Assembly: GCF_029962835.1 (NCBI RefSeq)
Contig: NC_080577.1
Location: 28,502,501 to 28,566,500, forward strand
Direction: 5' to 3'
From: Magnolia sinica
Taxonomy: Eukaryota > Streptophyta > Magnoliopsida > Magnoliales > Magnoliaceae
Length of the DNA: 64,000 bases
Numbering within the stretch: position 1 is the stretch's first letter; the number at the start of each line of letters is the position of its first letter. Positions 1 to 11,696 of this stretch are shown in pieces. The notes beneath the pieces are model-generated. The model ran no database searches. It saw only the letters and a program-made list of their open reading frames with translations, and was not told the origin of the DNA. A program made the translations under genes and the position numbers.

Positions 1-770
1 CCTGAGCAGGGGGCTCTCATTCAAGGTAGATCGATCTTAGAAAGCATAGCGTTGGCACAGGAGCTTTTTAGAGACATAAACAGAAAGGTGCGTGGCGGGA
101 ATATTGTCCTAAAACTTGATATGGAAAAGGCCTATGACAGGGTGGAGTGGGCTTTCCTTAAGCAAGTTTTGGTTCGATTCGGGTTCAGCTCTAGGTGAAT
201 TCAGATGGTTGAAGGTTGCTGGCCTAATGTATGGTTTTCAGTTTTAGTTAATGGCGTGTCGGCGAGCTTCTTTAAGTCCTCAAGGGGTCTTCGACAAGGA
301 GATCCGCTTTCTCCTAGCTTGTTTATTATTACCGCGGAAGTCCTTAGTAGGGGCCTAAAGAGATTGGTGGGGCAGGGCCTTTTCCAGCCTTACAAACTGG
401 CCCGTGGGTGTCAACAGATCTCGCATCTCCGATATGCAGACGACACCCTCTTGTTTTTAAATAGAGGCAAGGCTTCCCTTCGGAAAGTGAAAGATTTCCT
501 TGATGACTACCAAGCGGCCTCGGGCCAAGCCATTAACCTTCAAAAGAGTTCCTTCTTCGCGTCTAGCAAGCTACCAGCATCTAGAGTCAGAACGATTGAG
601 ACCTTTTTGGGTATTTCCAAGTTGGCAGCTTAACTTGTGTACCTTGGCGTTTCGATGGCTGTAGGAAGAGTGAAAGCTACCAATTTTCAGCCCCTTATAG
701 ACAAGATTGAAGGTCAAATTTGCAGGTGGCAAGCTAGATGTCTCTCGCAAGCGGGTAGACTATACATGTT
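1..770 (+). pseudogene. LINE reverse transcriptase remnant
   Basis: Frame 1 encodes an RT palm. Motif LKLDMEKAYDRVEW (about 112-153) carries the first catalytic Asp. GLRQGDPLSPSLF (about 286-324) is the RT fingers/palm motif. RYADDTLLF (about 430-456) holds the YADD active site. A TGA at 196-198 and a TAA at 631-633 interrupt the same frame, and recognisable homology continues past both (VYLGVSM and CRWQARCLSQAGRL after the second). The remnant is a nonfunctional pseudogene fragment of the LINE polyprotein, not a host gene. Confidence 0.93.
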
Positions 771-822
771 CTTGGAAGCGTCTCGATTCACACTCTAATA
801 GCCACCCACCTCCCAGCCCAGG

Positions 823-1030
823 TTCTATCTTCGTTAGAAAAGCGATTTGTTGATTTCTTTTGGGGATGGGCTGAGGGTAAGAAGAAAATGCATTGGCGTA
901 GCTGGAAAGTAGTGGCTCAAACCAAGCTAGAAGGTGGGCTAGGTATTAGAAAGTTGTCGGAGTCTTTAAAGGTCGTCCGCATCAAGATGGCATGGGCCAA
1001 CCGCTTCAATGATGGAGAGAACCTGTGAGG
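823..1030 (+). pseudogene. LINE ORF2 post-RT region
   Basis: In a different frame from the RT, the translation reads FFWGWAEGKKKMHWRSW and then GGLGIRKLSE. This is a hallmark of the region between RT and zinc knuckle in plant LINE polyproteins. The frame change relative to the RT shows at least one indel between about 740 and 823. A stop follows near 1026. Confidence 0.8.
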
Positions 1031-1488
1031 ATCCTTCATGGCTTCCAAATACGCCGCTAATTTGGTGGAGAACCCCCGGCCGCGGTTAGCTCCTGCTCCG
1101 TCTCTGTTGTGGAAGAAAGTCCATGCAATGTTCCCGTTCTTAGAGGTCGTAGTGCAGTGGAAACTAGGCTCAGGTAGTTGTAACATGTGCAGTGTCAACT
1201 GGACGGGCCTAGGCCCTCTTCTGAGATTGGCTTCAGCCCCTATTCCTGCTTCTCTTCGGCCTTTACAGGTGCAGCATTTCCTGGGCACGAACGGCCCTCT
1301 CCCACCTTCCGCAATGTTTCAATTTCTGCCCCTAAGACGTCATTGATTATATCTTCCAACAGGGTTTCTGTCTTGCAGATGGCCTGGAGGTTCCTTTCTA
1401 GCCTTTCACCCAGTCGGGGTCGTTCTCGGTTAGCTCGACATGGTTGGCTAGTAGAGAATCCAACGAGTGAAAAGGCTAGGCAAATTGG

Positions 1489-1764
1489 GTGTGGCTTGAG
1501 AAAATGCCTCTAAGGATCTCGATATTCCTCTGGAAGGTCCTGCATAAAGCTATTCCGGTTGATGCTGCAGTCCAAAACTGGGGCATTCAGCTCACGTCAA
1601 GGTGTGAATGCTGCAGGTTTAGCGCAACAGGGGGACCATCGGTTGAGACCATCCATCACTTGCTTCTGGACAGCGAGCTGGCAAAGCAAGCGTGGCAATG
1701 CTTGGGAGATCGGTTTGGGATCAGCGTGCTTTCTTTCATCTCAGTAGAAGCAAGACTTCTTTAG
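1489..1764 (+). pseudogene. LINE zf-RVT zinc-knuckle remnant
   Basis: The translation PLRISIFLWKVLHKAIPVD followed by a CECC pair and a partly decayed HHLL stretch matches the zf-RVT region of plant LINE ORF2 (lead W-K, Cys pair, then His/Cys). The final Cys of the usual HLF-HC motif is replaced in this copy (HHLLLDS). It lies in line with the RT upstream and RNase H downstream. Confidence 0.8.
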
Positions 1765-2100
1765 TGGTGGAGACCCCATTCAGGTAGCAGCAAATCGAAT
1801 CTGGTTTGCAAGCTTGCCCTGGGTTTCCTGTTGTGGGAGCTTTGGAAATCGAGGAATGCGGCCCGATTTGAAGGGAAGGCCACCTCTATGGTTGTGCTCT
1901 TGAGGCATGTTCGATGGTGGATATCAAATATCTGCGACACCCCTAGCAGCGGTCAGATTCATGAGATGTCAAATGGAGTTTCACGGCAGCAGAGGAGTGC
2001 GCTTGCCAATAGCATGGGCAGTCCTTCGAGCAGAGCAGCCAGGGTCAATCCCTCTATGTATGCAGAGGTGGTGAAGTGGATCAGACCGTGCAGTAATTAG

Positions 2101-2493
2101 GTGAAGGTGAATGTTGATGGGTCCTACAGATTGAACCCAAGATCTGCGGGTGGCGACGGTGTTTGCAGAGGAGACAAGGGCCAATTCATTTTCGCCTTTT
2201 CCATGGGTTAGGGCACTGGTTCCAACTCCTATGCGGAGCTTCATGAGGTGCATGATGGCTTGGATATTTGTCTTTCTAGAGGCTTCAATCAGGTAATAAT
2301 CGAATCCGACTCGATGCAGGTTGTGAATGTGCTGAATGGGCGAAGCCAACTAGGTTGGAAGTGGAGCTATTGGTTAAGTCGGATCAATAGTGTAAAGGTC
2401 GGATTGAGTTTGCTCACATCTTTAGGGAAGGGAATGCCCCAGGGGACGCCTTGGTCTGCCAAGGTAGCGAGACTCGGATTTCCCCCTCATTAA
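2101..2493 (+). pseudogene. LINE-encoded RNase H domain remnant
   Basis: After a TAG at 2098-2100, VKVNVDGSYRLNPRSAGG starts an RNase H fold (first acidic residue in NVDGS). AELHEVHDGL carries the Glu and IIESDSMQVVNVLNG carries the next Asp. A stop (TAG at about 2209) splits the domain. C-terminal RNase H domains are common in plant L1 elements. Sequence to 2493 stays open but drifts away from the family. Confidence 0.85.
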
Positions 2494-2760
2494 TCTTTTT
2501 GCTGATCTCCCACCCTGAATCCGTGGTCTCTTTTTTCTGGATAAGGTAGGTTTAGGGGCGATCAGAGAGCGTTAGTGAGGCATATGAGTTTGCCCGAGGT
2601 TAGCATGGTGGTTTTGTCTATCCTGGTTTTGTTAGCTGTTTAGTGATATGATAGGCTTCCCCAGGTCCTTTTTCTCCTGGGGAATCCCGAATTAGAGCTT
2701 TTGTAATTATCTTATCATATTAATGAAGCACCAAATTTTTTTGAAAAAAAAAAAAAAAAG

Positions 2761-5671
2761 CTACTCACTCTCACTTAGGACGGTATTTTAAAACAACACC
2801 AGATAATATTATTGATGTAGGTACCACTGAGACTCAGATGTGTAGGCAAAGATTAGCTCACTTTATCATTGATGTTTTTGGGGCGTAGGGTGAAAACATA
2901 AAATTTTACAGTTTATTTATTTTGGACATATATATATATATTGAAGTCTACAGTTGGTGGAACTCCGTGGTTTGGTTTAGTTGAATGTATATTATGGCTT
3001 GCTTTGTCTCCATTTGAGCAGACACCATTTTTGAAATTGTACATTTTAAATATTAGGCATATATTTTTAGGTTTAGTTATCTCCGCTTAACTTATACTGC
3101 TGATTTAAAACTATTTTGAGGCGTGACATTTTGATTTGCTTGATTTATTTATTCTAAAACTACCTGGGAACTCAAGACCTGAGTCTCCATGCTCGGGTAA
3201 TGAATTTTGAGGCGTGACATTTGGATTTGCTTCATTTTTTGAATCATGCCCTAAAATGATTTGGCAAAATAGATGGACATTATGAACATAAAATACATAC
3301 ATTCAATTGAGGCCTACGGTAAGGGCTGCACCTAATCCGCTCCCTTTGTCCATGGATAAAGATAAATACTTTGATACACTAAATGAGTCTGAAGGATGTA
3401 TGCAGGAACCTATAAATTAATTGGGATATAAAAATTCAAATTGTCGATTTCATTTTAGATGGATCATGAACTAAAAATTATGCTTATTTGAATTATGGAC
3501 AATCAAGTGGACATTTTTTGGATGATTAAAAGTGAATATACCCAACCATCCTATTTCAACAAATAAGGCTTATTTGGATACTTGAAATTTGAATAATCAA
3601 AATCCAAATCATATGTAAATGGAATGGATGCGAATTAGAATCCTCAAGTGTGCTTATAGTAATTGAAATGCATTAAGTATTTTTAATATTTTAAATTAAT
3701 ATATGTAACATTTAACATAATAATTACAATAAGCCTATCAAAATATATACTTTGGCAAAAATAAATAAATAAACATCCGTTCAACCATCAAAGTGGGGCC
3801 CACTTTTGCAAATCTAACCGTTTTTAGCATTTGCATCAGATTCTCAGAATTTTGAGAGGATTTAAATTCACGTGATTTTATTGCATTTCATTTCACATTG
3901 ATTACACTATTGTTTACCATCAACCAAATGAGCATTTTTTTTCCATATGCATTCATTTATAACCGTTGATCATCAACTAAATGACCCCTAAGTGTCCATG
4001 CATCAGAGTTAGCATTGTTGTACTGATCTGGATTTTGGACAAAAGTAAGTTCTATAATCTTTTTGGTTTAATTGAGTTAATGTATGCCTCGTGCATCGGA
4101 TGTCATACACTGCCAGAGTATCAAATAACTCTCCATGGATAAAGGCTTAAAAAAGATGTGGACCACAGCATTGACCACTTTTGTTGAGGACAGTTCCCTT
4201 GCACTTAGGGCATCACGAGGGACCATATCTTTTAATACATTTGGATAGACATCAATTCAATTCAGAGAAAAAAGGACTTGTCAACCCATGGTCATTAAAT
4301 TATCTAACATGGATGGGACAATCTCAGCCATCTGACTTTGCAAGTTGAATTTGGATATCTAATCTCTCTTTTCAACATAAGTCTCATTTCAAACTGATGG
4401 AACGATCTAACCCGTCCAATAGTTTTTTCTTATTTTTGTAACCATCCTTTCTCCAAGCCATGCATTGAATGGCTACAATTGTCTAATGTAACTAATTCAT
4501 TAGAACCATAGGCAATCCACAATAAGACCCAACAAGTAGATGGCTTGGATGTAGAAGGGACACTATTTCCCATCAATGATCCTGACCGTCCATTTTATCG
4601 GTTATTGATTGTGTGGATAGAATCGTTGTTTGATCACCTTGATTGTTGTATCATAGCCCGTGGAATGTTTGATCTAATGGACAATCGAGACCAATCTATT
4701 CGACTATCAAAGTACTTAGATTATTTATGTCATAATCTTCTAAGTACTTGATTAAAAAAAATGCTACTATGTACATCAACAGCTGTCTAAAACTGTTGTG
4801 CGTGGGTTCCACCATGGTGTGTGTGTGAGTGTATTTTGCATCCAACCCGTCCATTAGGGTCACCCCACCATGTTAGTGGGATGCTCGAAAAATCATTCCA
4901 ATCCAACCATCTTGTGGACCACCATGTAGACGTGAAGGTTTTTGGGTGGATGTCCATTGTTTTCTATAGTGTGGGTCCCCTGATGATTGGACAGGTCTGG
5001 TTTTTGGGTATCTTATCATTATGGTGGACTCACTTGATGTGCGGGTGGGATGTTGTACACAGGCCATGGTGGGCCCAACACAAGCTATTGAATAAGTTTT
5101 ACATGTAGTTGAATAAGAGTCGTAGAATAACCTTATTGTGGAGGAACCGGTCACCACTTCCTCATTATATTATTATATCATAATCATCAAAGGTTGACTA
5201 AAAAATATTATTAATTATATATTATCATGTATTACACCGATTTAGATTTTACGACTCACCCGAAAAACACAAATAATAATAATAATAATAATGAGATGAT
5301 CGAGAATTGTGTTTTTGGCATCGGGATTGATTAATTAGGGATATGGGTACGCTTTACGGGTTTGATTTGATCATGGGTTCCCACTGGTGGCCTATTTTAA
5401 TATTTAGAGATGTGTCTAGCATTATCCTAACCAAGCTCCTGGTTTTAGGTATTGGGATTAGCTACTAATAAAGGTTTAGGGTCTGTGTTATGGGGTTCTC
5501 TCTGGGCCTATATGCTACCATTAATGGTACTGATAGAAGCACTAATTGGATTTAAAAAAAGTATGCTAATTAGTATGTATAAATATTAATTAGGATTTAT
5601 TGGGCGAATAATATGTTTACATTAATGGTCCTAATGTTAGGTCCAATCATGAATGGACAATCAACATAAAA
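2761..5671. other. Intergenic, no gene recognised
   Basis: AT-rich DNA with no ORF resembling a known family. It holds a direct repeat of about 35 bp (copies near 3113-3150 and 3205-3240, sharing GAGGCGTGACATTT) and an (AAT)n microsatellite at 5271-5292. Short stretches with GGTGGGCCCA-type sequence appear from about 4800 on. Small ORFs here look like chance. Confidence 0.6.
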
Positions 5672-5936
5672 GGTGGGATCCACATGATGGGCGGTAGATA
5701 TTGAAGGTGGGCCCCACATGATGGACAATAACATTGATTGTGGACCCCACTTGATGGATAACCAACATCAAAGGTGGGCCCTATATAATGAATGGTGCAA
5801 GTTAAAGGTCGAGTCATAATGATGAATGACCCACATCCAAGGTGGACCCATATGATGGACAACCCACATCAAAGGTGGGGCCCATGCAGTGAATGGTCCA
5901 CATCAAAGGTTGGCCCTACATGATAGATGATGGATG
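5672..5936. repeat. 33-34 bp minisatellite, about 8 degenerate units
   Basis: Eight consecutive units begin with GGTGGGCCCCACATGATGG or a variant, followed by an AC(A)TCAAA-type end. Unit length is 33-34 bp. Neighbouring units differ at several positions, so the array is old. The same core motif recurs elsewhere in the window (52400-53993, 25020, 25730). Confidence 0.85.
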
Positions 5937-6208
5937 TGAGAGGGATCAAACAAACTTTAAGGATAATTACTTGTAATGTCGGAGACTAAACATACTTATT
6001 TACTTTTTAGTTGATAAGCACATTAGCATTACCAAACATACTTATGGATGAATAAGTAAAAACCAAGATAATCTACTTATGGCATAAGTAGTTTATCCAA
6101 AGTAACTTATGATCCAAATACCCCCTTAGGGACTACATTATGAATTAATATATGTTATGTCGGTGAGAATGATGAAAATATACACAAGAGTTGGAAAAAT
6201 CTTAACCG

Positions 6209-6227
6209 ACACACACACACACACACA
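6209..6227. repeat. (AC)n microsatellite
   Basis: About nine AC dinucleotides in an uninterrupted run. Confidence 0.9.
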
Positions 6228-6239
6228 GATGTCGACATA

Positions 6240-6482
6240 GGAACCCATTAACACTTGTGATGTGGGTACTAAATCCAAACAATCCACTGGATAAGTCACC
6301 TCATGAAAACCCTGAGGCTCAAAAGCCTGATCCAAAAATCTGGTCGGCCATAGGGCAAAGTGTGGCCCACTAGATTTTTGGATTAGGCTAATTTTTAGAG
6401 TTTGGAGTTTCACGGGGTGACTCATTTAATAAATTGTTTGGATTTTGCGCACATCCCATGTCAAAAGGTGCTTACAAGTTCT
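6240..6482. mobile_element. Foldback MITE-like inverted repeat
   Basis: The two halves are imperfect inverted complements around a centre near 6365. The left arm has AATCCAAACAATCCACTGG, a GAGTCACC-like block, and GATCCAAAAATCTGG. The right arm has the complements in reverse order (AGATTTTTGGATTAGG, GGTGACTC, AATTGTTTGGATTTT). No ORF lies inside. No clear target duplication could be assigned, so the superfamily is undetermined. Confidence 0.7.
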
Positions 6483-8529
6483 CATGAGAACCAGTCCCAT
6501 GAAAGCATTTCAATATATATTTATCCATGTCCATCCATATACTTATATATAACATATATATACCTGTGTATGTATGTCCTATACTATAGTAGTCTCAATA
6601 TGCAGGCATGTTTTAGGTTAGTATAAAATCTAATCTGAATGTTGAGGCAACTAATCTCACGATACGGCATAACAAGTGCATGTTACAGATGTCCTACACA
6701 AGTTGCACATTGGGGTAAAGATGTGTGCCTACATGACAAGTTATGGTGTCATCGCCTCTCGCGATAATTTCTCAAAGAACAAAAAATGTAAATCACAATT
6801 AGTCATAGATTATAAAGTCTAATCGCAATCAAAGTTAGAGATTTGTCAACTGATTATCTGGCATTGGAGACAACATTCGAAAAAAGAAAGAAAAAAATCA
6901 AACTTAGGGCACTCATTGTGTTTTATGAGGCCATGTGGTTTAGGTAGTAATCAAGGACCAAGGACTGGTCCCATGTGTTGGAAGAAACTAACACCATGAT
7001 GTGGACAATGGCCGGCAAAAGAATTGGCGACAGTTGGAAAATGTTGCTACATAAGGAGAATTTGTTGCAATTGAGATTGTAGATGCCTTGTGAAGGTAAG
7101 ATGTGAAAGGAATTGGAGTTGTTGTCATAATGTAACTTCATGACTGCCTCCACTACGATAAATTCGTGAGATTTTAAAATTTTCACGATATCTTATTGAA
7201 AATTGATAAAATCGTGATAATATCATGCGATTTTGAAAATTTTGGAAATTTTTTTATTATATATTTTTCAATACTTTAATGTAGAAATATTTAGAAGTTT
7301 GGACAAGTCATTTATACTTATATATTAAAAATTTTGAGATCATATCTTAATGTATAATAAGTGTTTTTAATATTGCATTTTGAACTATATTTTTTGGATA
7401 ATATTATGATAAAAAATCAAAATCTGAAAATTGAGATTTGTCACTATGATTGCAACCACAACCTGTCCATGCATGTCCACACATGCCAGCCTGGCATGTG
7501 CTTGTGACATCTGATCCGTGCATCAGTTGGGTCCCACCATGTAGATGAGCCGGCCAGGATGGATGATTTAGAAAATTTGTTGTTGGTGCACATTCATTGG
7601 ATGGGCCCGCCCGATGGTCGGTCTTGGATGTCCCACGTGTGGGCATGTTTACCTGATTGTGGAGAAGGAAAGAGGTGCATGTGGATCTAACAAACCCTTC
7701 CAACTAATACTATCAAAGGATGAGGGACAGGAAAAAAGGGAGTTGTCTCATTGCAATCACTTGGACAGGTTAGAAAGCTATCAATACCCACTTGACATTG
7801 CCAGTGGGCCATGCTCACCTATCATCACAAAGGACATGAAAAATAAAAACAAATGAAAGGACCATATTTTATGTAGTCTTCTCCCAGCTTTTATGCACTT
7901 TGTGTCTTTTATGTGCAAACAGGTACATCTCTATGTTTTCTTTTTCTCTTTTTAATTCAGAAATAATTATAATATGAAGTATTTTATTATTTTGACACAA
8001 TTATTTAAAGCTAAATTGATAATTAATAAGCGGCATTTTAGGTCATTCGTCATTGGCCGAGTAAATGATGAATGACGATCGGCCCTGCCCATTGGTCAAG
8101 TCCAATCATCAAATGGGCCACCATTATATAAAAGAATGGACGGTTTGAAGACGCTTTCAAGTGAGTTAACGTAAATGCACTTTAAGATTCAAGAACATAG
8201 TGTAATGATCAAAACCATTTATATAATGAAATTCATTATAATATCCTCTAAATTTTCTTATAATGCCTTATTTAAATCTTATGAGTTTTTCACTTTTTAA
8301 CTTGCAGGCATGGCTTGGCCTTGACCTCAGGCCCAAGAGCAAGGCTCAATGGGGTAAGGCCAAGTCAAAGTTGGCGCTGCCCTAAGCTGCAAATGACTTT
8401 GTAAGCTCAAGTAAGGTTGAAACTAGGACTCAAAAGGGTTAGAGTCAGGTTGGCCTCCACCCCAAGGCCAAGTCCTTCAGCCCAAATAAGGCTAAGACAA
8501 GGCTAGTTCTTGAATCCATGAGATTTCAA
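6483..8529. other. Intergenic, no gene recognised
   Basis: AT-rich DNA with scattered GTGGGCCCACC-type fragments (for example near 7510 and 7600). A GGCC/AAGGC-rich stretch at about 8303-8515 resembles decayed hAT-MITE sequence. No supported coding region was seen. Confidence 0.55.
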
Positions 8530-8557
8530 ATATATATATATATATATATATATATAA
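8530..8557. repeat. (TA)n microsatellite
   Basis: About fourteen uninterrupted TA dinucleotides. Confidence 0.95.
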
Positions 8558-9050
8558 ACAGATAATTCAAGAAAATTTTAAAATTGCATAGAGGAGTGGT
8601 ACTAAGATTATTTAATTATAAGTTACTCAAAATAATAAAACTCTTAATTATTCAAAATAGCAAAATTCTTATAAAGCATAATTTGTCAGAAGTAGAAGTC
8701 CAAATAATCTTTATTGAAGCACTCTCGACAATACTACAAGTAATTTCTAAAAGAAAAGAGATGAAAATCCTATGTTGAATTGAGAATTCCAAAAAATAAG
8801 GTGACATGATGAATGCAAGAACTTTTAAAAGTAATAAACTTTTCCTAATTTTGTAGCGATGCTCAGTTCAAAAGTTGTAATTGTTTTACAGTCCATACTT
8901 CAAACGACAATTTGTTATAAATTTCTTCTAACATGCCTGGGCTCAATTACTTTGTTCCCTATGTAAGACTAGGCCCGGTTTTGACAGACTACTTCCACTT
9001 TCATTCAAGCTTCTTTTACCTAGCTGTGCAAAGAATGTATTCGTGGCACG
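8558..9050. other. Intergenic, nothing recognised
   Basis: AT-rich sequence without a recognisable ORF, repeat or RNA gene. Confidence 0.5.
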
Positions 9051-9162
9051 GTCTACATCAGGTGAGGCAGGCTATGGTAACCCTACCCCTGCCCATTACA
9101 ACCCCAGTCTACATCAGGTGAGGCAGGCTATGGTAACCCTACCCCTGCCCATTACAACCCCT
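9051..9162. repeat. Recent 2 x 56-bp tandem duplication
   Basis: Positions 9051-9106 and 9107-9161/2 repeat a GC-richer block beginning GTCTACATCAGGTGAGG and ending CCCATTACAACCCC. No difference was seen over 55 bases. The lack of divergence in a region of old repeats implies a young duplication. Confidence 0.93.
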
Positions 9163-9840
9163 ACCCAAAATGCCTAGTAGAAAGGATAAACACCTATTTC
9201 ACAGTAAGCCCTGACCTATTATAGACTGCATGAGATCTTATTTTATACTAATCAATGAGATTATCAATAATTATAACTTTGCGACATTCAATGACTTGAG
9301 AAAATCAGATGAATTTTGAAACTTCTAATCATATAATCCAAACGGGCCTACATTAAAATCATGATCCGACAAAGTTGGAATTTTCATTGACATCCAAACA
9401 CACCAAATTGTACTATAGCCATTAATGCTATTTGACATGGATACACTGAAACCAGGCCTTTATTTTATATAGGCAGAGATGCGTACCTAACATTGTTGCA
9501 ATTTCAAGCCGCTGATGCTGCTTGTTTGGTAGATATTACACCAACCATTGTTGAAAATGGGGACACCCTCACCAAACATTGGAATCTGGTATACCAGATT
9601 CTGAAAAAAGAAATTTCTCCAGCCATAAATCTATTTTTAGTTATTTAATCAAGCACTCAAATCTCCTTACGCACTTGTCCGGGAGATCCTTGCCGTTCAT
9701 CTGTCCGGCCTGATTGTTGATTAAGGGCCCATTTGGTAGATGCCTGAAAATGAGTTCATCTCGTTTTAGTTAGTTGTAATTAGGTAATAAATGTCAAATG
9801 ATCCTAAGGATCTTTAATATATATTGAGTAATGATCCAAT
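9163..9840. other. Intergenic, nothing recognised
   Basis: No ORF or repeat of note was seen. It contains generic AT-rich plant intergenic sequence. Confidence 0.5.
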
Positions 9841-9945
9841 TAGAGCTGTCAAAGGGCCGGGCCTGGGGTATGTCTCGGCCCGGATTTTATATTGTTTCGG
9901 GCCAGGCTATTAAAATTTAAGCCCGAGCCCTGCCCACTAACTCCC
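9841..9945 (+). mobile_element. hAT-type MITE fragment (GGGCCGGGC family)
   Basis: It starts with TAGAGCTGTCAAAGGGCCG, which resembles the head sequence of the array at 10463-11696. Complementary GGCCCGG and CGGGCC blocks and an AAATTTAAGCCC stretch follow. The right terminus is not recognisable. Confidence 0.55.
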
Positions 9946-10462
9946 ATGGATCCAATAGGCTGATTGTGTGGGAGCCTTCCATGCAAATTGTTGCATTTGG
10001 ACTACTTCCATTCAGATCAAATATCTGAACCGTCCATTCAGTCCAGTCCATTTTTATTTGCTATTTTGTGAAAAATCATGGCCTTTGGGTGGTCCTAAAC
10101 GTCTGTTACTGGACTTAATTTTTATGAACAGTATTAAATCGACCAGATAGTTAGAATCATCCGATCAGTATGATTTTTTTTTTTTTTTTTTTTTAAAGCA
10201 ACATATGGAGTGTGGACTGGACCTAATGGATGGTCCAGATGGGTAATGTGGATGCAAAAAAATACCAATGAAACTTTTTCAGTTAAATGTGGACCATTGA
10301 TGTACTTTTTCTGTTGACCGTCTGTTTAAAGATAATCCACCGAAAGAGTTAGATTTTTCCAGCGTCTTTGGCGCCATGCCTCATGTAGCCCACCAAATCA
10401 ACTGTTTTAATTAGAAACCATTGGCTAAAAGTTCTAGTGTTCTTGTTTACGTCGGGAGTTGA
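9946..10462. other. Intergenic with a 21-T homopolymer
   Basis: No gene was seen. A pure T run sits at 10174-10194, possibly the reversed poly(A) tail of an unrecognised retroposed sequence on the minus strand. No adjacent retroelement could be identified. Confidence 0.5.
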
Positions 10463-11696
10463 GGGTGTCAATGGGCTGGGCTGGGCCTATCGTAATTAAA
10501 ATTTTCCATAGGCCTAGTCTCAAATAGTTAAAAATTCGGGCCGAGACCAACCCGAGGTCCGGCTTACATTGGGAGTTGCGATACTTAGAAGGTCCAATAC
10601 ATGAATCTACTTAGGGGTGTCAATGGGCCGGGCTCAGGCGTGTCAAAATTAAAATTTGCATGGGTCGGCCCAAAAAATTCAAAATCCAGGCCGAGACCAA
10701 CATCAAGCTCAGCTTATGTTAGGAGATAGGGGCAAATGTGTCAAATTAACATATTTCAGACATTTCGGATGTTTGTTATTAAGCAAGTTTTTTGACTTCA
10801 AATTTCATATTCAGGCTTTAGATTTCAGATTCAGGCTTCAAATTTCAGATTTAACAAATGGAGCCTAAGAAAGTCAAATACATTGATCCACTTAGGGGTG
10901 TCAATGGGCCGGGCTCAGGCCTGCCACAATTAAAATTTTGCATGATTCGGGCCCAAAAAATTCAAAATCCAAGCCGAGACCAACACCAAGCCCAGCTTAT
11001 GCTAGGAGATAGGGGCAAATGTGTAAAATTAACATATTTCAAACATTTCATATGTTTGTTATCAAACAAGTTTTTTGACTTCGAATTTCAGATTCAGGCT
11101 TTAGATTTTAGATTCATGCTTCAAATTTCAGATTCAACAAACGGGGCCTTAGTAAGTCAAATACATTGATCCACTTCGGGGTGTCAATGGGTCAGGCTCA
11201 GGCCTGCTAAAATTAAAATTTTGCATCATTCGGTCCCAAAAAATTCAAATTTCAGGCCGAGACTAACACCAAACCCAGCTTATGTTGGGAGATAGGGGCA
11301 AATGTGTCAAATTAACATATATTAGACATTTCAGATGTTTGTTATCAAACAAGTTTTTTAACTTCAGATTTCAAATTCAGGCTTCAGATTTCAAATTTAA
11401 CAAACGGGGCCTTAGAAAGTCGAATGCAGTGATCCACTTAGGGGTGTCGATGGGCTGGGCTCGGGCCTGTTAAATTAAAATTTTACATAGGCCTAGCCCA
11501 AAATCCGAGACGATACCAACCCTACGCCCAACTTACGTTGGGCGTTGTGAAACTTAGAAAGTCGAATACATTGATCCACTCAGAGGTGTCAATGGGCCAG
11601 GATCGGGCATGCCAAAATTAAAATTTTACATAGCCCAGCCCGAAACAGCTCAAAATCCTGACCAAGACCAACCCCAGGGCCAACCCGTTGACAGCC
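10463..11696 (+). mobile_element. Tandem array of six MITE heads with one tail
   Basis: Heads of the type GGGTGTCAATGGGCCGGGC start at about 10463, 10615, 10896, 11179, 11442 and 11584. Each is followed by AAATTAAAATTTT and a CC(G)AGACCAA block. Units starting at 10615, 10896 and 11179 (263-283 bp) carry an extra AT-rich insert containing CAAATGTGTCAAATTAAC; the other three are short (112-152 bp). Only the last unit reaches an inverted terminal sequence (CCCGTTGACAGCC at 11684-11696), the complement of the head. This suggests a hAT-like nonautonomous element amplified in tandem. Confidence 0.75.

Larger units (their letters stand above)
1..2759 (+). mobile_element. Decayed LINE (plant L1-type non-LTR retrotransposon), 5' end outside window
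   Basis: Domain remnants appear in the order expected for the second ORF of a plant L1-like LINE: reverse transcriptase (about 1-770), thumb/connection region (about 823-1030), zf-RVT zinc knuckle (about 1489-1764), and RNase H (about 2101-2400). A 3' UTR follows and ends in an A-rich tail at 2744-2759. The frame changes several times and stops interrupt it (first at 196-198, next at 631-633), so the copy is dead. The 5' part lies beyond the window edge, so a target-site duplication cannot be tested. Confidence 0.9.

Noticed and set aside
10656..11473. Three similar plus ORFs (MLGDRGKCVKLTY and on)
   Set aside because: Repeated only because the MITE units are tandem copies. AT-rich MITE interior with no protein family.
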